Part shown: piece by piece, positions 21,587 to 29,189 of the stretch
Layout: each line of letters opens with the position of its first letter
How positions within the stretch are numbered: position 1 is the stretch's first letter
Source: a virus
Virus record (IMG/VR): IMGVR_UViG_3300003323_000098
Location: 1 to 29,673 of that record
Direction: 5' to 3' (one strand)
DNA length: 29,673 nucleotides
Notes under the pieces: model-generated
The model's input: the letters and a program-made list of their open reading frames with translations, nothing else
Told to the model about the DNA's origin: nothing
The model's database searches: none
Translations under genes and position numbers: made by a program

Positions 21587-23673
21587 TGGCCTCGCTTCAA
21601 GACCTCGAAACCGCTCTGGTCAACGCTGACAAGGCTGGCGACAGCGACGCCGCGCGCCGGCTGGCCGTGGCTGTGCGTGACGCGCGCGCTGCTGCGGCCT
21701 CTGCGCCATCGGCCGACCGCATCCCAGGCATGGGCGCCGAGCCTGCGGCCGCGCCTTCTCCGACCTTGTCCCAGCGCGCCGTTGGCACAGGCGAAGCTGC
21801 CCTGGCGACAATCACGTCGCCTTTTGCCTACCTCAATGGCTTGGCAGCCGGCGGCAATACCTTCGTGAAACGCCTGCTGGCCGAGTCGTTCGGCGCTGAG
21901 AACCCGGAGCAGTACGACCCGGGCAAGGCCTTCGAACAAGCATCTCAGGCCGCGCAGTACACGCCGCGCACCGCCCAAGGCCAGGAGCAGGCTGGCGCGG
22001 TTGCCGACGCCATGCAGGGCCTGGCGCCCTTGGCCGGCCTCACCGGCGAGGCGGCGGCGCTCGGGCAAGCCATGCGCGCAGGCCGTGCTGGCGCAACACT
22101 GCCGACGACCGCACGCGCAACTGCCGAGGGCGTGGCTCGCGATGCTGGCGCATTGGTCAGCCCAGCGGCCGGCGAAACAGCTGCTGCGGGCGTTGGCAAG
22201 GCTATTGACGCTGCGGGCAAGGCGCCGGGCATCATTCGAGACGCCGCCGCCTCTCTGCCTGCCCGCACGCGCGAGCTGATCTTCGGCGCAGAAGAAGCGC
22301 CCGCAGCTGGCACGATGGGCAGCGCAGGCGCAGCCGGCACCGACCTGGCCACGCAGCGCGCCACCACGGCCGAAAGCCTGCCGGTGCCGATCAAGCTGAC
22401 GCAGGGCCAGCGCACGCGCGACTTCGCTCAGCAGCGTTTTGAGCAGGAGACGGCTAAAGACCCGAGCCTGGGCGCCTCCTTGCGCGAGAACTCTGCCCGA
22501 CAGAACCAGCAGCTGGCGCAGAACTTCGAAGCCATGATCGACAACGTCGGTGCAACGGCCCCGGACATGCGCGAGACAGGGCGCGTGGTCGACAGCGCGC
22601 TTGTCAAGGCTGCTGCAGACAGCAAGCGGGAGTACCGCGCCAAGTACCAAGCGGCGGACAAGGCGGGCGAACTTCGCACGCCAGTCAACCTCGACGCGCT
22701 GGTTGACCACCTTAACCAGTCTGCGCCCGAGGCGTCTACCGCACCCCTCATCAACACCGCGCGCAACCTGGCGATCAAGCTCGGCATCGCGAAGGACGAG
22801 GGCGGTCAGCTTGTGCCTGTGCGCGGTGGACGTCCGAACACGCTGACGAACGAGCAGGCGCCGAACAATGTGACGCTGAAGACGGCCGAGACGTTCCGTC
22901 AAGCGATCAACCGCAACATCGACACCGAGCCGACGAACATCCGCCAGGGCACGATCATCAAGCAGCTGATCGATCAAGCCACCGAGAACCAGGGCGGCGA
23001 CCTCTACAAAGGAGCGCGGGCGGCCCGCCAACGTCATGCCCAGCTGTTCGAGGACAACGCCATCGTCTCCGACCTGCTGGCCACGCGTCGCAACACCGCC
23101 GACCGCCGCGTCGCGCTGGAAGACGTGTTCAACCGCACTATCCTGAACGGCGACCGGGAGTCGCTTGGCATGCTGCGTCGCACGCTGGATGTCAGCGACC
23201 AGCGGGCTGGCATCAAGCCGGGCACGACCGGAGAAGGCGCCCAAGCCTGGCGCGAGCTTCAAGGCGCCACGCTGCGCCATCTGCTGACCGAGTCCACCAA
23301 GGGCGTGGCCACCGACGTCGCCGGCAACCCCATCTTTTCCGCAGCCAAGCTGAACAACGCCGTCAACGCGCTCGACCGCGGCGGCCGGCTGGACTTTGTG
23401 CTCGGCAAGAAGAACGCGCAACTCGTGCGCGACCTGAACGAGGTGGCAAAGGTCGTGCTGACCGCCCCGCCTGGCGCCGTGAACACCAGCAACACCGCCT
23501 CCGTGGTGCTGGCTGCCATCGCTGAGGCTGGCGCAACCGGCGCGTTGACGGGCCTGCCGCTGCCCGTGTTGTCGACCTTGCGCGCCGGCACCCAGTTCGT
23601 GAAGGACGTGAAAGTCCGCCGCCGCGTGGAAGCCGCCCTCAACCCGAACGGCCGGCAGCGGCCCCAACCCTGA
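21586..23673 (+). CDS. gp16-like large DNA ejection protein
   Basis: The 695-residue protein is the largest of the three ejection proteins; P22 gp16 has 609. An Ala-rich N-terminus (about 1-65) precedes a Gly/Ala-rich helical region with SPFAYLNGLAAGGNTFVKRLLAESFGAENPEQYDPGKAFE at about 80-120. A central helical domain follows with RGGRPNTLTNEQAPNNVTLKTAETFRQAINRNI-type segments (about 408-445). A C-terminal stretch near 620-670 (TASVVLAAIAEAGATGALTGLPLPVLSTL) may enter membrane. Such proteins carry the ejected DNA across the membrane and may have membrane activity. Order gp7-like, gp20-like, gp16-like, as in P22. Confidence 0.7.
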   Translation: MASLQDLETALVNADKAGDSDAARRLAVAVRDARAAAASAPSADRIPGMGAEPAAAPSPTLSQRAVGTGEAALATITSPFAYLNGLAAGGNTFVKRLLAESFGAENPEQYDPGKAFEQASQAAQYTPRTAQGQEQAGAVADAMQGLAPLAGLTGEAAALGQAMRAGRAGATLPTTARATAEGVARDAGALVSPAAGETAAAGVGKAIDAAGKAPGIIRDAAASLPARTRELIFGAEEAPAAGTMGSAGAAGTDLATQRATTAESLPVPIKLTQGQRTRDFAQQRFEQETAKDPSLGASLRENSARQNQQLAQNFEAMIDNVGATAPDMRETGRVVDSALVKAAADSKREYRAKYQAADKAGELRTPVNLDALVDHLNQSAPEASTAPLINTARNLAIKLGIAKDEGGQLVPVRGGRPNTLTNEQAPNNVTLKTAETFRQAINRNIDTEPTNIRQGTIIKQLIDQATENQGGDLYKGARAARQRHAQLFEDNAIVSDLLATRRNTADRRVALEDVFNRTILNGDRESLGMLRRTLDVSDQRAGIKPGTTGEGAQAWRELQGATLRHLLTESTKGVATDVAGNPIFSAAKLNNAVNALDRGGRLDFVLGKKNAQLVRDLNEVAKVVLTAPPGAVNTSNTASVVLAAIAEAGATGALTGLPLPVLSTLRAGTQFVKDVKVRRRVEAALNPNGRQRPQP

Positions 23674-23680
23674 GACTGCC

Positions 23681-25861
23681 ATGCTCGCCATCGAGTCCCC
23701 TTATCCTCAGTTTTTCGGCCTGGACGGCTCGCCGCTGGATGCCGGCAATCTCTACTTCGGCCAAGTCAACCAGAGCCCCGAAACATCACCGGTCACGGTC
23801 TACTGGGATGCCGCCCTGACGCAACCGGCTGCGCAGCCGATCCGCACGCTCAACGGCTACCCGGTGCGCAACGGTGCACCGGCCATGGTCTACGCGGCGG
23901 CGGACTATTCGCTGACGATCCGCGACCGCCGCGGGCGCCTAGTCGCAACCGCTCCGAGCTCGGCCGAGTACAGCTTGGGGTCGGCTATCGCTCTGATCCG
24001 CACTGACCTTGCCAGCACTTCCGACGCCACCAAGGGTCCGGCTTTGGTCGGCTTCAACGCCACGCTGAATTACGCCACCGCCACCATCGGCTGGCACGAC
24101 GTACAAGAGGTGTGGGTCACCGACTTCCCCTGGAACGCCGACCCGACTGGAGCGACCGACTCCCGCGCCGCGATTCAGGCGTGCATTGACTTCTTCACGC
24201 AGAAGTACACCGCCTATCCGAAGTTCGACATGTACTCGACCGGCACGCTGAAGACTGGCCGGCGCGTGCGCATCAACTTCGGTACGGGCAAATACCTCAT
24301 CAACCCGACCGGCGTGAGCGACCCCATCGCCGGCCTGGATCTGACCTATCGGGGCTTCATTCACCTCAAGGGTGAGAACGCCGAGATCATCGCGGGCGGG
24401 CAGGCCAACATGTCGGCGCTGGTGGACATGCGCTGGTCGAACGAGATGCTGTGCACTGGCATCGTGTTCAATGGAGCGGACGATGGCGGTGTTGACCGCT
24501 TCCTAGACTGCGTGCGCGTCGGCGGCCACGAGAACCGCGTGCTCATTGCCAGCGGCGGCGCCTACGACTCCACCATCAACTGCAAGGCCGTCCACTTTCA
24601 GAACTGCGAATTCCGGAACCCCGGCGACACCTGCCTGAACACCATCAACCCGTCAAGCACGGTATCGGCCAGTGCCGACAACTCCGATTGGTCGAACCTG
24701 TTTTTCGCGGGCGGCGGCGTCGGGCTCAAGTACGCCGGCTACCAGAGCTGGCTGAGCCGCTGCAACTTTGCCTCCCAGACCTATGCCGGCGTGCTGTTCG
24801 GCAACAACGCGCGGCTGAACATCAACGGCGTGCAGTTCACGGAAGCGAATGCCTGCCCGGCGTTGCTCTTCGACACCGACACGACCGGCATCAAAGTCGA
24901 TTGCTTCCACCTCTACGCTGAGCAATGCACTTACGTGGTCCAGGCGCTCGGGACCGGCGCCAGCAAGGCGATCAGCCTGCGCCTGTTCGGCGGCGAGCTG
25001 GAGTCCTGCCAGAACGGTCTCATCGCGATGTCCAACCGGCTCTGCACGGTCGGCCTGCACGACGTGGAGATTGGCAATACCAACGTCAACACGGCGATCA
25101 GCTGCAGCAACACGTCATCGACGCTGGTTTTGGAGCAGAACCAATTGCCGCAGGACTTCGGCGGCGCCATGGCGAACTTGGCGAGCTGGCTGGGCAAGGT
25201 GCAGCGCTTCGGGTTCCTGGCCGGCAACCCGGTCAACTATGGCCCTACCGGCACGGTTGCGATTTACGTCGACCCTGCGGCCGGGTCCGACTTCAACGAA
25301 GGCTATTCGAGCAACCGCGCGCTTGCCACCCTCGGCGAAGCCATCCGCCGGGCGAACTCGACCGGCTCGACGTCCATCTATCTCGCGTCTGGCCCTGACG
25401 GCGCGCCGCGCACATACAGCCCGCCTGCCAACTTCGAGATCTGGACAGGGCGCATCGTCCTGCTGCCGTGGGAGAAGCACGCCGGCTCAGCGACAGCGAT
25501 CAACCTGCGCACGATCCTCGACTGCTCGGCCAACAAGGTTGCAGTCTGGGGCGGCCTGGTGGAACTTCAAAACCTCACCGTGCAAGGCGGCCGGGCTGTG
25601 CTTTGCTACGAGGGCGTCGCGACGGCTCTGAGTTGCGTCTTCCCGGCAGCCGGCGCCAACGGTGCGCTGTTCGGGCGCATGTGCCGCTACACGATCAAGG
25701 ACTGCACCTTCAACGGAGCGGGCACGGACGTCGGCGTCTACGTCGGCGACCAATTCGGGGCCATGGGCGCGCTCTACAGCGGTGGCGGCAACACCTGGGG
25801 CGCAGTCACGAAATACGCGGCGTTTAGCGGCATCACCACCCACATCACGAGCAACCTCTAA
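23681..25861 (+). CDS. Tailspike with P22-like head-binding domain
   Basis: The 726-residue protein opens with LAIESPYPQFFGLDGSPLDAGNLYFGQVNQSPETSPVTVYWD-type strands (about 1-110). This is the pattern of the P22 tailspike head-binding domain: YFGQ, then PV, then YVWD-like turns. About 140-500 is a right-handed beta-helix, rich in short strands with N and G turns. A second beta-helix-like part begins near 526 (IYVDPAAGSDFNEGYSSNRALATLGEAIRRA), a signature seen in DUF1565-type repeats. The spike would bind and perhaps cleave host surface polysaccharide. The N-terminal part anchors it to the phage. I cannot place the active-site residues. Confidence 0.85.
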   Translation: MLAIESPYPQFFGLDGSPLDAGNLYFGQVNQSPETSPVTVYWDAALTQPAAQPIRTLNGYPVRNGAPAMVYAAADYSLTIRDRRGRLVATAPSSAEYSLGSAIALIRTDLASTSDATKGPALVGFNATLNYATATIGWHDVQEVWVTDFPWNADPTGATDSRAAIQACIDFFTQKYTAYPKFDMYSTGTLKTGRRVRINFGTGKYLINPTGVSDPIAGLDLTYRGFIHLKGENAEIIAGGQANMSALVDMRWSNEMLCTGIVFNGADDGGVDRFLDCVRVGGHENRVLIASGGAYDSTINCKAVHFQNCEFRNPGDTCLNTINPSSTVSASADNSDWSNLFFAGGGVGLKYAGYQSWLSRCNFASQTYAGVLFGNNARLNINGVQFTEANACPALLFDTDTTGIKVDCFHLYAEQCTYVVQALGTGASKAISLRLFGGELESCQNGLIAMSNRLCTVGLHDVEIGNTNVNTAISCSNTSSTLVLEQNQLPQDFGGAMANLASWLGKVQRFGFLAGNPVNYGPTGTVAIYVDPAAGSDFNEGYSSNRALATLGEAIRRANSTGSTSIYLASGPDGAPRTYSPPANFEIWTGRIVLLPWEKHAGSATAINLRTILDCSANKVAVWGGLVELQNLTVQGGRAVLCYEGVATALSCVFPAAGANGALFGRMCRYTIKDCTFNGAGTDVGVYVGDQFGAMGALYSGGGNTWGAVTKYAAFSGITTHITSNL

Positions 25862-25881
25862 AGAAGTCGCGGAGCCGTCAC

Positions 25882-26103
25882 ATGAGCCACCATCAAGACA
25901 TCGTGCAAGGCGGCGGCGGCGCGGCCGTGTTTGGCTGGGCCGTGACGGCTTGGACGTGGTTCTCGGGCGGCGTGTCGCCACTGGCCGCCCTGGCCACGCT
26001 TCTGACCGTGGTGTTGACCGGGCTGAAGCTATACGACGCCATCCAGCGCAAGCGCAAGGGCAAGCCGCTGGATAGCTCGGCCATGCCGCTGGGGGACCGG
26101 TGA
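25882..26103 (+). CDS. Small membrane protein, holin candidate 1
   Basis: The 73-residue protein has a short polar start (MSHHQDIVQGGGG) and two likely membrane segments: about 15-30 (VFGWAVTAWTWFSGG) and about 33-52 (PLAALATLLTVVLTGLKLYD). A basic tail follows (AIQRKRKGKPLDSSAMPLGDR). Small size, two hydrophobic helices, a charged C-terminus and the place before an endolysin fit a holin, which makes pores for endolysin release. The next gene is the same kind of protein, so one could be holin and the other antiholin. The end overlaps the next start as GTGA. Confidence 0.55.
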   Translation: MSHHQDIVQGGGGAAVFGWAVTAWTWFSGGVSPLAALATLLTVVLTGLKLYDAIQRKRKGKPLDSSAMPLGDR

Positions 26104-26309
26104 CAGCCGGCCAAGCGCTCTCTAAGGCCGGCGGGCGCACGTTTGTGCTGACGCTCGGCTGCGGAGTGGCCACGGCCATCCTGCAATGGTTCGGCAAGCT
26201 GGACCCAGCGGGCAGCACCTACGCGCTGGTCGTCTCGGCCACGGTCGGCGCCTACATCACCGGCAATACCGTCCAGCGCATCAAGGGGCCGAAGGAGCAG
26301 CAGCCATGA
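26100..26309 (+). CDS. Small membrane protein, holin candidate 2
   Basis: The 69-residue protein starts at GTG 26100. It has hydrophobic stretches at about 13-30 (RTFVLTLGCGVATAILQWFG) and 38-57 (GSTYALVVSATVGAYITGNTV), each long enough to cross a membrane, and a basic tail (QRIKGPKEQQP). Its neighbours, the holin-like protein at 25882 and the M15 endolysin, point to a role in lysis. Which of the two is the actual holin cannot be read from sequence. The stop overlaps the endolysin start (ATGA at 26306). Confidence 0.6.
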   Translation: MTAGQALSKAGGRTFVLTLGCGVATAILQWFGKLDPAGSTYALVVSATVGAYITGNTVQRIKGPKEQQP

Positions 26310-26692
26310 TCGGATTCCAGTTCTCCGGCACCAGCGAGGCTCGACTGCGCGACGTGCATCCTGACCTGCAGAAGGTCGTGCGCCGGGCGCTTGAGCTGTC
26401 GAAGACGGATTTCAGCGTGGCCGAGGGTGTGCGCTCCTATGCCCGGCAGAAGGAGCTCTTCGACAGCGGCAAGTCACGCACGATGAACAGCCGACACCTG
26501 ACCGGACACGCCGTCGATCTATATCCGGTTCACAAGTCCGGCGGCGAGTACCAGCGCGAAGACTTCACAGAACTGGCCGACGCGATGCGGCGCGCTTCGG
26601 CGGCACTGGGGATCCCGGTCGAGTGGGGCGGCGACTGGAAGTCGTTCACCGACTGCCCGCATTGGCAGCTGCCGGTCAGGGCATACCCGTGA
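26306..26692 (+). CDS. Endolysin, M15-type peptidase
   Basis: The 128-residue protein has the M15 (VanY/L-alanyl-D-glutamate endopeptidase) zinc site. SRHLTGHAVDLYP at 62-74 supplies S62, H64 and D71. E107 in VEWGGDW would be the catalytic base, and H119 in CPHWQL is the third zinc ligand. Such phage enzymes cut the peptide side chains or cross-links of peptidoglycan. There is no signal sequence, so release through the holin is expected. Residues 1-60 are a short helical part (DLQKVVRRALELSKTDFSV). The gene follows the holin-like genes and precedes Rz by GTGA. Confidence 0.85.
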   Translation: MIGFQFSGTSEARLRDVHPDLQKVVRRALELSKTDFSVAEGVRSYARQKELFDSGKSRTMNSRHLTGHAVDLYPVHKSGGEYQREDFTELADAMRRASAALGIPVEWGGDWKSFTDCPHWQLPVRAYP

Positions 26693-27147
26693 TCCCGCTC
26701 TGGGCCGTCAAGCTCGGCGCCGGCATGGTGCTGCTGGTCGGCGTCTGGGTCCACGGATACCACCATGGCAGCGAGCGCCAGAAGCGCCAGGCCGCGGCCG
26801 CGCTGCAGGCTGCAACGGACGTCGCCCGCGCTGAAGAATCCCGCCGCGTCATGCGGCTGCAGGAGGCCCAAGATGCCGAACACCTCGCCCGCCAGGCGGC
26901 CCAGCGTGATGCTGCTGCCGCTCGCACTGCTGCTGACGGCTTGCGCCGCGCCGCCGCAGGTTTCGCCTGTCTGCCCAGCGACGCCGCCTCTGCCACTGGC
27001 GGCGCGTCAGCCGGCCCCGGACCCGGTGTGCTTCCCGACGTGCTCGGCGAGCTTGCAGCGCGCGCTGACCGGCTGGCAGAGCAGGCTGACGCCGCCCGCA
27101 TCGCCGGCCAGCTCTGCGAGCGCGCCTACGACTCGCTGAGCCGGTGA
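26689..27147 (+). CDS. Rz: Inner-membrane spanin Rz
   Basis: The 152-residue protein begins at GTG 26689 with a single membrane helix (MIPLWAVKLGAGMVLLVGVWV) close to the start. A long charged helical periplasmic part follows (QKRQAAAALQAATDVARAEESRRVMRLQEAQDAEHLARQ). This is the standard i-spanin layout. A variable Gly/Pro-rich segment near residues 103-115 is followed by a second helix (LAARADRLAEQADAARIAGQL). With Rz1, the spanin joins inner and outer membranes at the last stage of lysis. The embedded Rz1 frame accounts for the unusual composition of its middle. Confidence 0.8.
   Translation: MIPLWAVKLGAGMVLLVGVWVHGYHHGSERQKRQAAAALQAATDVARAEESRRVMRLQEAQDAEHLARQAAQRDAAAARTAADGLRRAAAGFACLPSDAASATGGASAGPGPGVLPDVLGELAARADRLAEQADAARIAGQLCERAYDSLSR
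26873..27139 (+). CDS. Rz1: Outer-membrane spanin Rz1, embedded in Rz
   Basis: The 88-residue frame lies within Rz in the +1 frame and starts at ATG 26873, six bases after a strong AGGAGG (26861-26866). The signal LPLALLLTAC has a lipobox with Cys at residue 24. The mature part is Pro-rich (APPQVSPVCPATPPLPLAARQPAPDPVC), as in known Rz1 proteins. The lipoprotein sits in the outer membrane and meets Rz. Short length, lipobox, position and the strong binding site together make this a real overlapping gene and not a chance frame. Confidence 0.85.
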   Translation: MPNTSPARRPSVMLLPLALLLTACAAPPQVSPVCPATPPLPLAARQPAPDPVCFPTCSASLQRALTGWQSRLTPPASPASSASAPTTR

Positions 27148-27148
27148 G

Positions 27149-27307
27149 ATGGACTGCCCACTGTGCGGCGGGCAGCACTCGCTGAGCAAGTGCCCGAGGT
27201 GGCGTTGCAGATGCAACGTGTTTACTTGGCATCGCCAAGTCGTTGATTCACAACGCGCTGACTACATCAATCTGGGGCGCGTAAACTGCCGCCAGAAAAC
27301 AGCCTAA
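27149..27307 (+). CDS. Cys-rich mini-protein after Rz
   Basis: The 52-residue protein begins MDCPLCGGQHSLSKCPRW, with CPLCGG and SKCP forming a compact Cys cluster that could bind zinc, then RCRCNVFTWHRQVVDSQRADYI. Small proteins with CPLCGGxHxLxxCPRW follow Rz in many Burkholderiales phages, and this matches that style. It starts one base after the Rz stop. The function is unknown; zinc binding is inferred from spacing. Nothing else is seen between it and the convergent gene at 27401 apart from short repeats and a hairpin. Confidence 0.55.
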   Translation: MDCPLCGGQHSLSKCPRWRCRCNVFTWHRQVVDSQRADYINLGRVNCRQKTA

Positions 27308-27417
27308 GCCATTGATGCAAAACAGAAAACAGGCTCTCTTGGTGGTCTGCACCGCCAACATCTGCCAGCGCTGATTTCTCCTATGAACGGCGAGCGCTGT
27401 TCACTTCGTGTTCACTT
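27293..27417. repeat. Repeat-rich gap, possible attachment or arm sites
   Basis: CAGAAAACAG occurs at 27293-27302 and 27323-27332. AGCGCT is found at 27367-27372 and 27393-27398. GTTCACTT occurs at 27399-27406 and 27410-27417. Such short paired repeats next to an integrase-type gene can be arm or core sites, but no attachment core can be proved without a host junction. Confidence 0.35.
27339..27358. terminator. Hairpin between convergent genes
   Basis: TTGGTGGT (27339-27346) pairs with ACCGCCAA (27351-27358), eight pairs with one G-T, around a CTGC loop. It lies between the end of the rightward late genes and the leftward gene. No T-run follows on plus. On minus, T-rich sequence lies about nine bases beyond it. 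A bidirectional terminator is plausible only. Confidence 0.35.
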
Positions 27418-27868
27418 GCCGTTTATTTGGGTCCAGCGGTTTGACCGTCACGCGGATGGAGTCTGACCCGCGTGGGTCAGCGTAGAGGGCGGCCGGGCTC
27501 GACTCCGCCGCGCCGTTGGCGATGGCCTCGACATAGACGTCCTTCAGCTCGCCCAGCACGCGGCAGGCCGTGTGAGGGCTCCACTGCTTGAGTTTGCTGG
27601 CGATGTCGAACGGGCGCAGGGCGCGCAGCTTCGTCGAGCCCCAGGCGGCCTCGATGTGGTTGATTGACGTGGTGCGGTTCTTGATGGTCTGCGGGTGGTA
27701 GCCGCGCTCGCCGATGATGCAGCGGTAGGTGGTCAGCCACTCTGCGACGGTCGGGCCTTCAGCGGCCGGCGCGGGGTCATTGGCGGCAGCTTGGACGGAG
27801 CCGACTTGGGCGGAGGCGAGCTGTTGCAGCGCCTGCTTGAGCAGTTTCTTGAGCTTGCGTTTCTTCAT
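27401..27868 (-). CDS. Integrase-like protein lacking a catalytic domain
   Basis: The 155-residue protein starts MKKRKLKKLLKQALQQLASAQ, a basic coil. From about residue 38 it follows a core-binding (SAM-like) domain of tyrosine recombinases: GPTVAEWLTTYRCIIGERGYHPQTIKNRTTSINHIEAAWG, then LRALRPFDIASKLKQW, then RVLGELKDVYVEAIANGAAESSPAALY. It stops soon after, and the R...HxxR...Y catalytic half is absent here and in the 93 bases beyond. It is either truncated or a stand-alone DNA-binding regulator. The nearby repeats might be its sites. No good ribosome binding site is seen before ATG 27868. Confidence 0.55.
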   Translation of the reverse strand: MKKRKLKKLLKQALQQLASAQVGSVQAAANDPAPAAEGPTVAEWLTTYRCIIGERGYHPQTIKNRTTSINHIEAAWGSTKLRALRPFDIASKLKQWSPHTACRVLGELKDVYVEAIANGAAESSPAALYADPRGSDSIRVTVKPLDPNKRQVNTK

Positions 27869-27902
27869 GTTGATGTTGTTGTGCACCGGCAAGGTATGGG
27901 GA

Positions 27903-28379
27903 TCAGGCCTTGTGCCCCGCCTGCATGGCGGCGTCGATTTCGGCATCCAGCTTCTTGTCCGAACCGCAAGCCAAGTAGCTGTCCACCTTCCATGTGCGCA
28001 GCCAGCGATACCGCTCAGCATCCTTGCGCAACGATTCCAATTCCGAAGAACCGGAGGCAAGGTAGCGGCGCAGCATGTAGGCCACGTCCATCGTCTTCGT
28101 GTCCTCGGCGTGTCCGCAGCGCTCGCAGTTCCAGACGGAGTTGTCCAGCTCCTGCATGATCGTGAGCAGCATTTGACGATGCGCGTCGCGCTGGGCCCCG
28201 ACCTCTTCGATGGCTCGCTGAGTCTTCCAGCATTCTTCTTTCAGCTCCAGCAACGCATCGCGCTCCTGCTCGACCTCATGAAGCCGGCGCAGCTCAGCGG
28301 ATGCGCGTGACGCGACGTGGTTGTCGCAGTAGGCCAGCGCGTCGGCGAGCCGCAGGGATTCGGGTTGCTTGTCGGTCAT
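27903..28379 (-). CDS. Coiled-coil phage protein with CxxC, function unknown
   Basis: The 158-residue protein starts MTDKQPESLRLADALAYCDNHV. It then has a long charged helix (RRLHEVEQERDALLELKEECWKTQRAIEEVGAQRDAHR), a CERCGH pair near residue 86, and KDAERYRWLRTWKVDSYLACGSDKKLDAEIDAAM near the end. The DAERYRWLR motif is a hallmark of small accessory proteins in phages, where its role is unknown. It lies in a leftward operon of like proteins. The start at 28379 has no clear ribosome binding site. A Cys pair alone does not support a zinc finger. Confidence 0.6.
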   Translation of the reverse strand: MTDKQPESLRLADALAYCDNHVASRASAELRRLHEVEQERDALLELKEECWKTQRAIEEVGAQRDAHRQMLLTIMQELDNSVWNCERCGHAEDTKTMDVAYMLRRYLASGSSELESLRKDAERYRWLRTWKVDSYLACGSDKKLDAEIDAAMQAGHKA

Positions 28380-28401
28380 GGTGTTGGCAGAAGGCTGTGA
28401 A

Positions 28402-28767
28402 TCAGGTGGCAATCGCTGCCGCTGCGCGCACGATGGCGCGGCGGGTCGCAGCCGCCCAATCGTCGTGATTGATCTCAGTGAAGGTCGGGCACCAGCCAGC
28501 GAAGGCGCCAACCTCGGTGATCGTTGGGTACGGCACATCCAGCCGGGTGCTGTGGGAATAGCTCACGCTGATGCCGAGCTTTGCCGCCAACCGAAGCGCA
28601 TCGCCGTCGTCGGCGAGCGGGTTCCAATACCGAAACTCCCGGGTATGCAGACACTGGAATTCGTCGGTGCCACGGCCCTCAGCATCCAGCTTGAACAGGG
28701 TTCCAAGCACACTAAAGCCCGCGGCTTTTGCTGCCAGTTCCAGCAACGCTTTGTCGTCGTTGGTCAT
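28402..28767 (-). CDS. Phage ABA-sandwich-type accessory protein
   Basis: The 121-residue protein reads MTNDDKALLELAAKAAG at the start. FRYWNPLADDGDALRLAAKLGISVSYSH follows at about 44-71 and a helical end AATRRAIVRAAAAIA. The W/NPL followed by DDGDALRLAAKLG pattern is the signature of a small alpha-beta-alpha sandwich family common in phages, function unknown. The frame overlaps the upstream gene end by ATGA (28764-28767), with GGAG upstream, so it is co-translated with the zinc-finger-like gene. No enzymatic motif is visible. Confidence 0.65.
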   Translation of the reverse strand: MTNDDKALLELAAKAAGFSVLGTLFKLDAEGRGTDEFQCLHTREFRYWNPLADDGDALRLAAKLGISVSYSHSTRLDVPYPTITEVGAFAGWCPTFTEINHDDWAAATRRAIVRAAAAIAT

Positions 28768-29168
28768 ACGGGGTAGCTCCTGCAGTCGGTCTCGTTGAAC
28801 ATGGCCCACCAGTCGCGCTTGGCGGCGGCGTACTGCCATTCGTTGCGCCCGTCGTCCGGGCCGGCGACGATGGGGCCACGCTCGTCGTCCCAGGAGTTGC
28901 GCTGCCGGATGGCAGACAGGATGCAGGCGGGGCAGTCGTTGGCGACCTCGCGCATCCTGGAGAAGCCCTCGGTGTCGAGGATGCGCAGCAGCTCGGCGCG
29001 CGGCGGCGCCGGGTCAGGGCCACCTTCATCGGCCAGCGCCTTGCACATGCCGCACTCCCGATTCGGGTTGAGCGTGCAGCCGCGCTCATGGCGGCGCATG
29101 GCACTGGGCGACCCGTTGCCCTTGTTGCAGTGGTCGCAGTAGTAGCGCGGGCGCATTGCGGTTCTCAT
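28764..29168 (-). CDS. Zinc-finger-like accessory protein
   Basis: The 134-residue protein has YYCDHCNKGNGSPSAMRRHERGC at about 9-31, a C2H2/C2HC-like finger with C11, C14, H27 and C31, followed by ECGMCKAL at about 38-45 and DCPACIL near 78-84. Three Cys pairs suggest zinc sites, probably for nucleic-acid or protein binding. The C-terminus (DDERGPIVAGPDDGRNEWQYAAAKRDWWAM) is aromatic. Start 29168 has AGGA close upstream; ATG 29153 would drop five residues. Function is unknown. It leads the ABA-sandwich gene by an ATGA overlap. Confidence 0.6.
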   Translation of the reverse strand: MRTAMRPRYYCDHCNKGNGSPSAMRRHERGCTLNPNRECGMCKALADEGGPDPAPPRAELLRILDTEGFSRMREVANDCPACILSAIRQRNSWDDERGPIVAGPDDGRNEWQYAAAKRDWWAMFNETDCRSYPV

Positions 29169-29189
29169 GGATCCTCGCGGGGGATGGGG

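Noticed and set aside
21475-23691. Very long open frame on the minus strand (738 residues)
   Set aside because: It lies antisense to the large ejection protein, and its Arg/Gly/Ala/Val-rich text has no family motif. Such shadows are expected in high-GC DNA.
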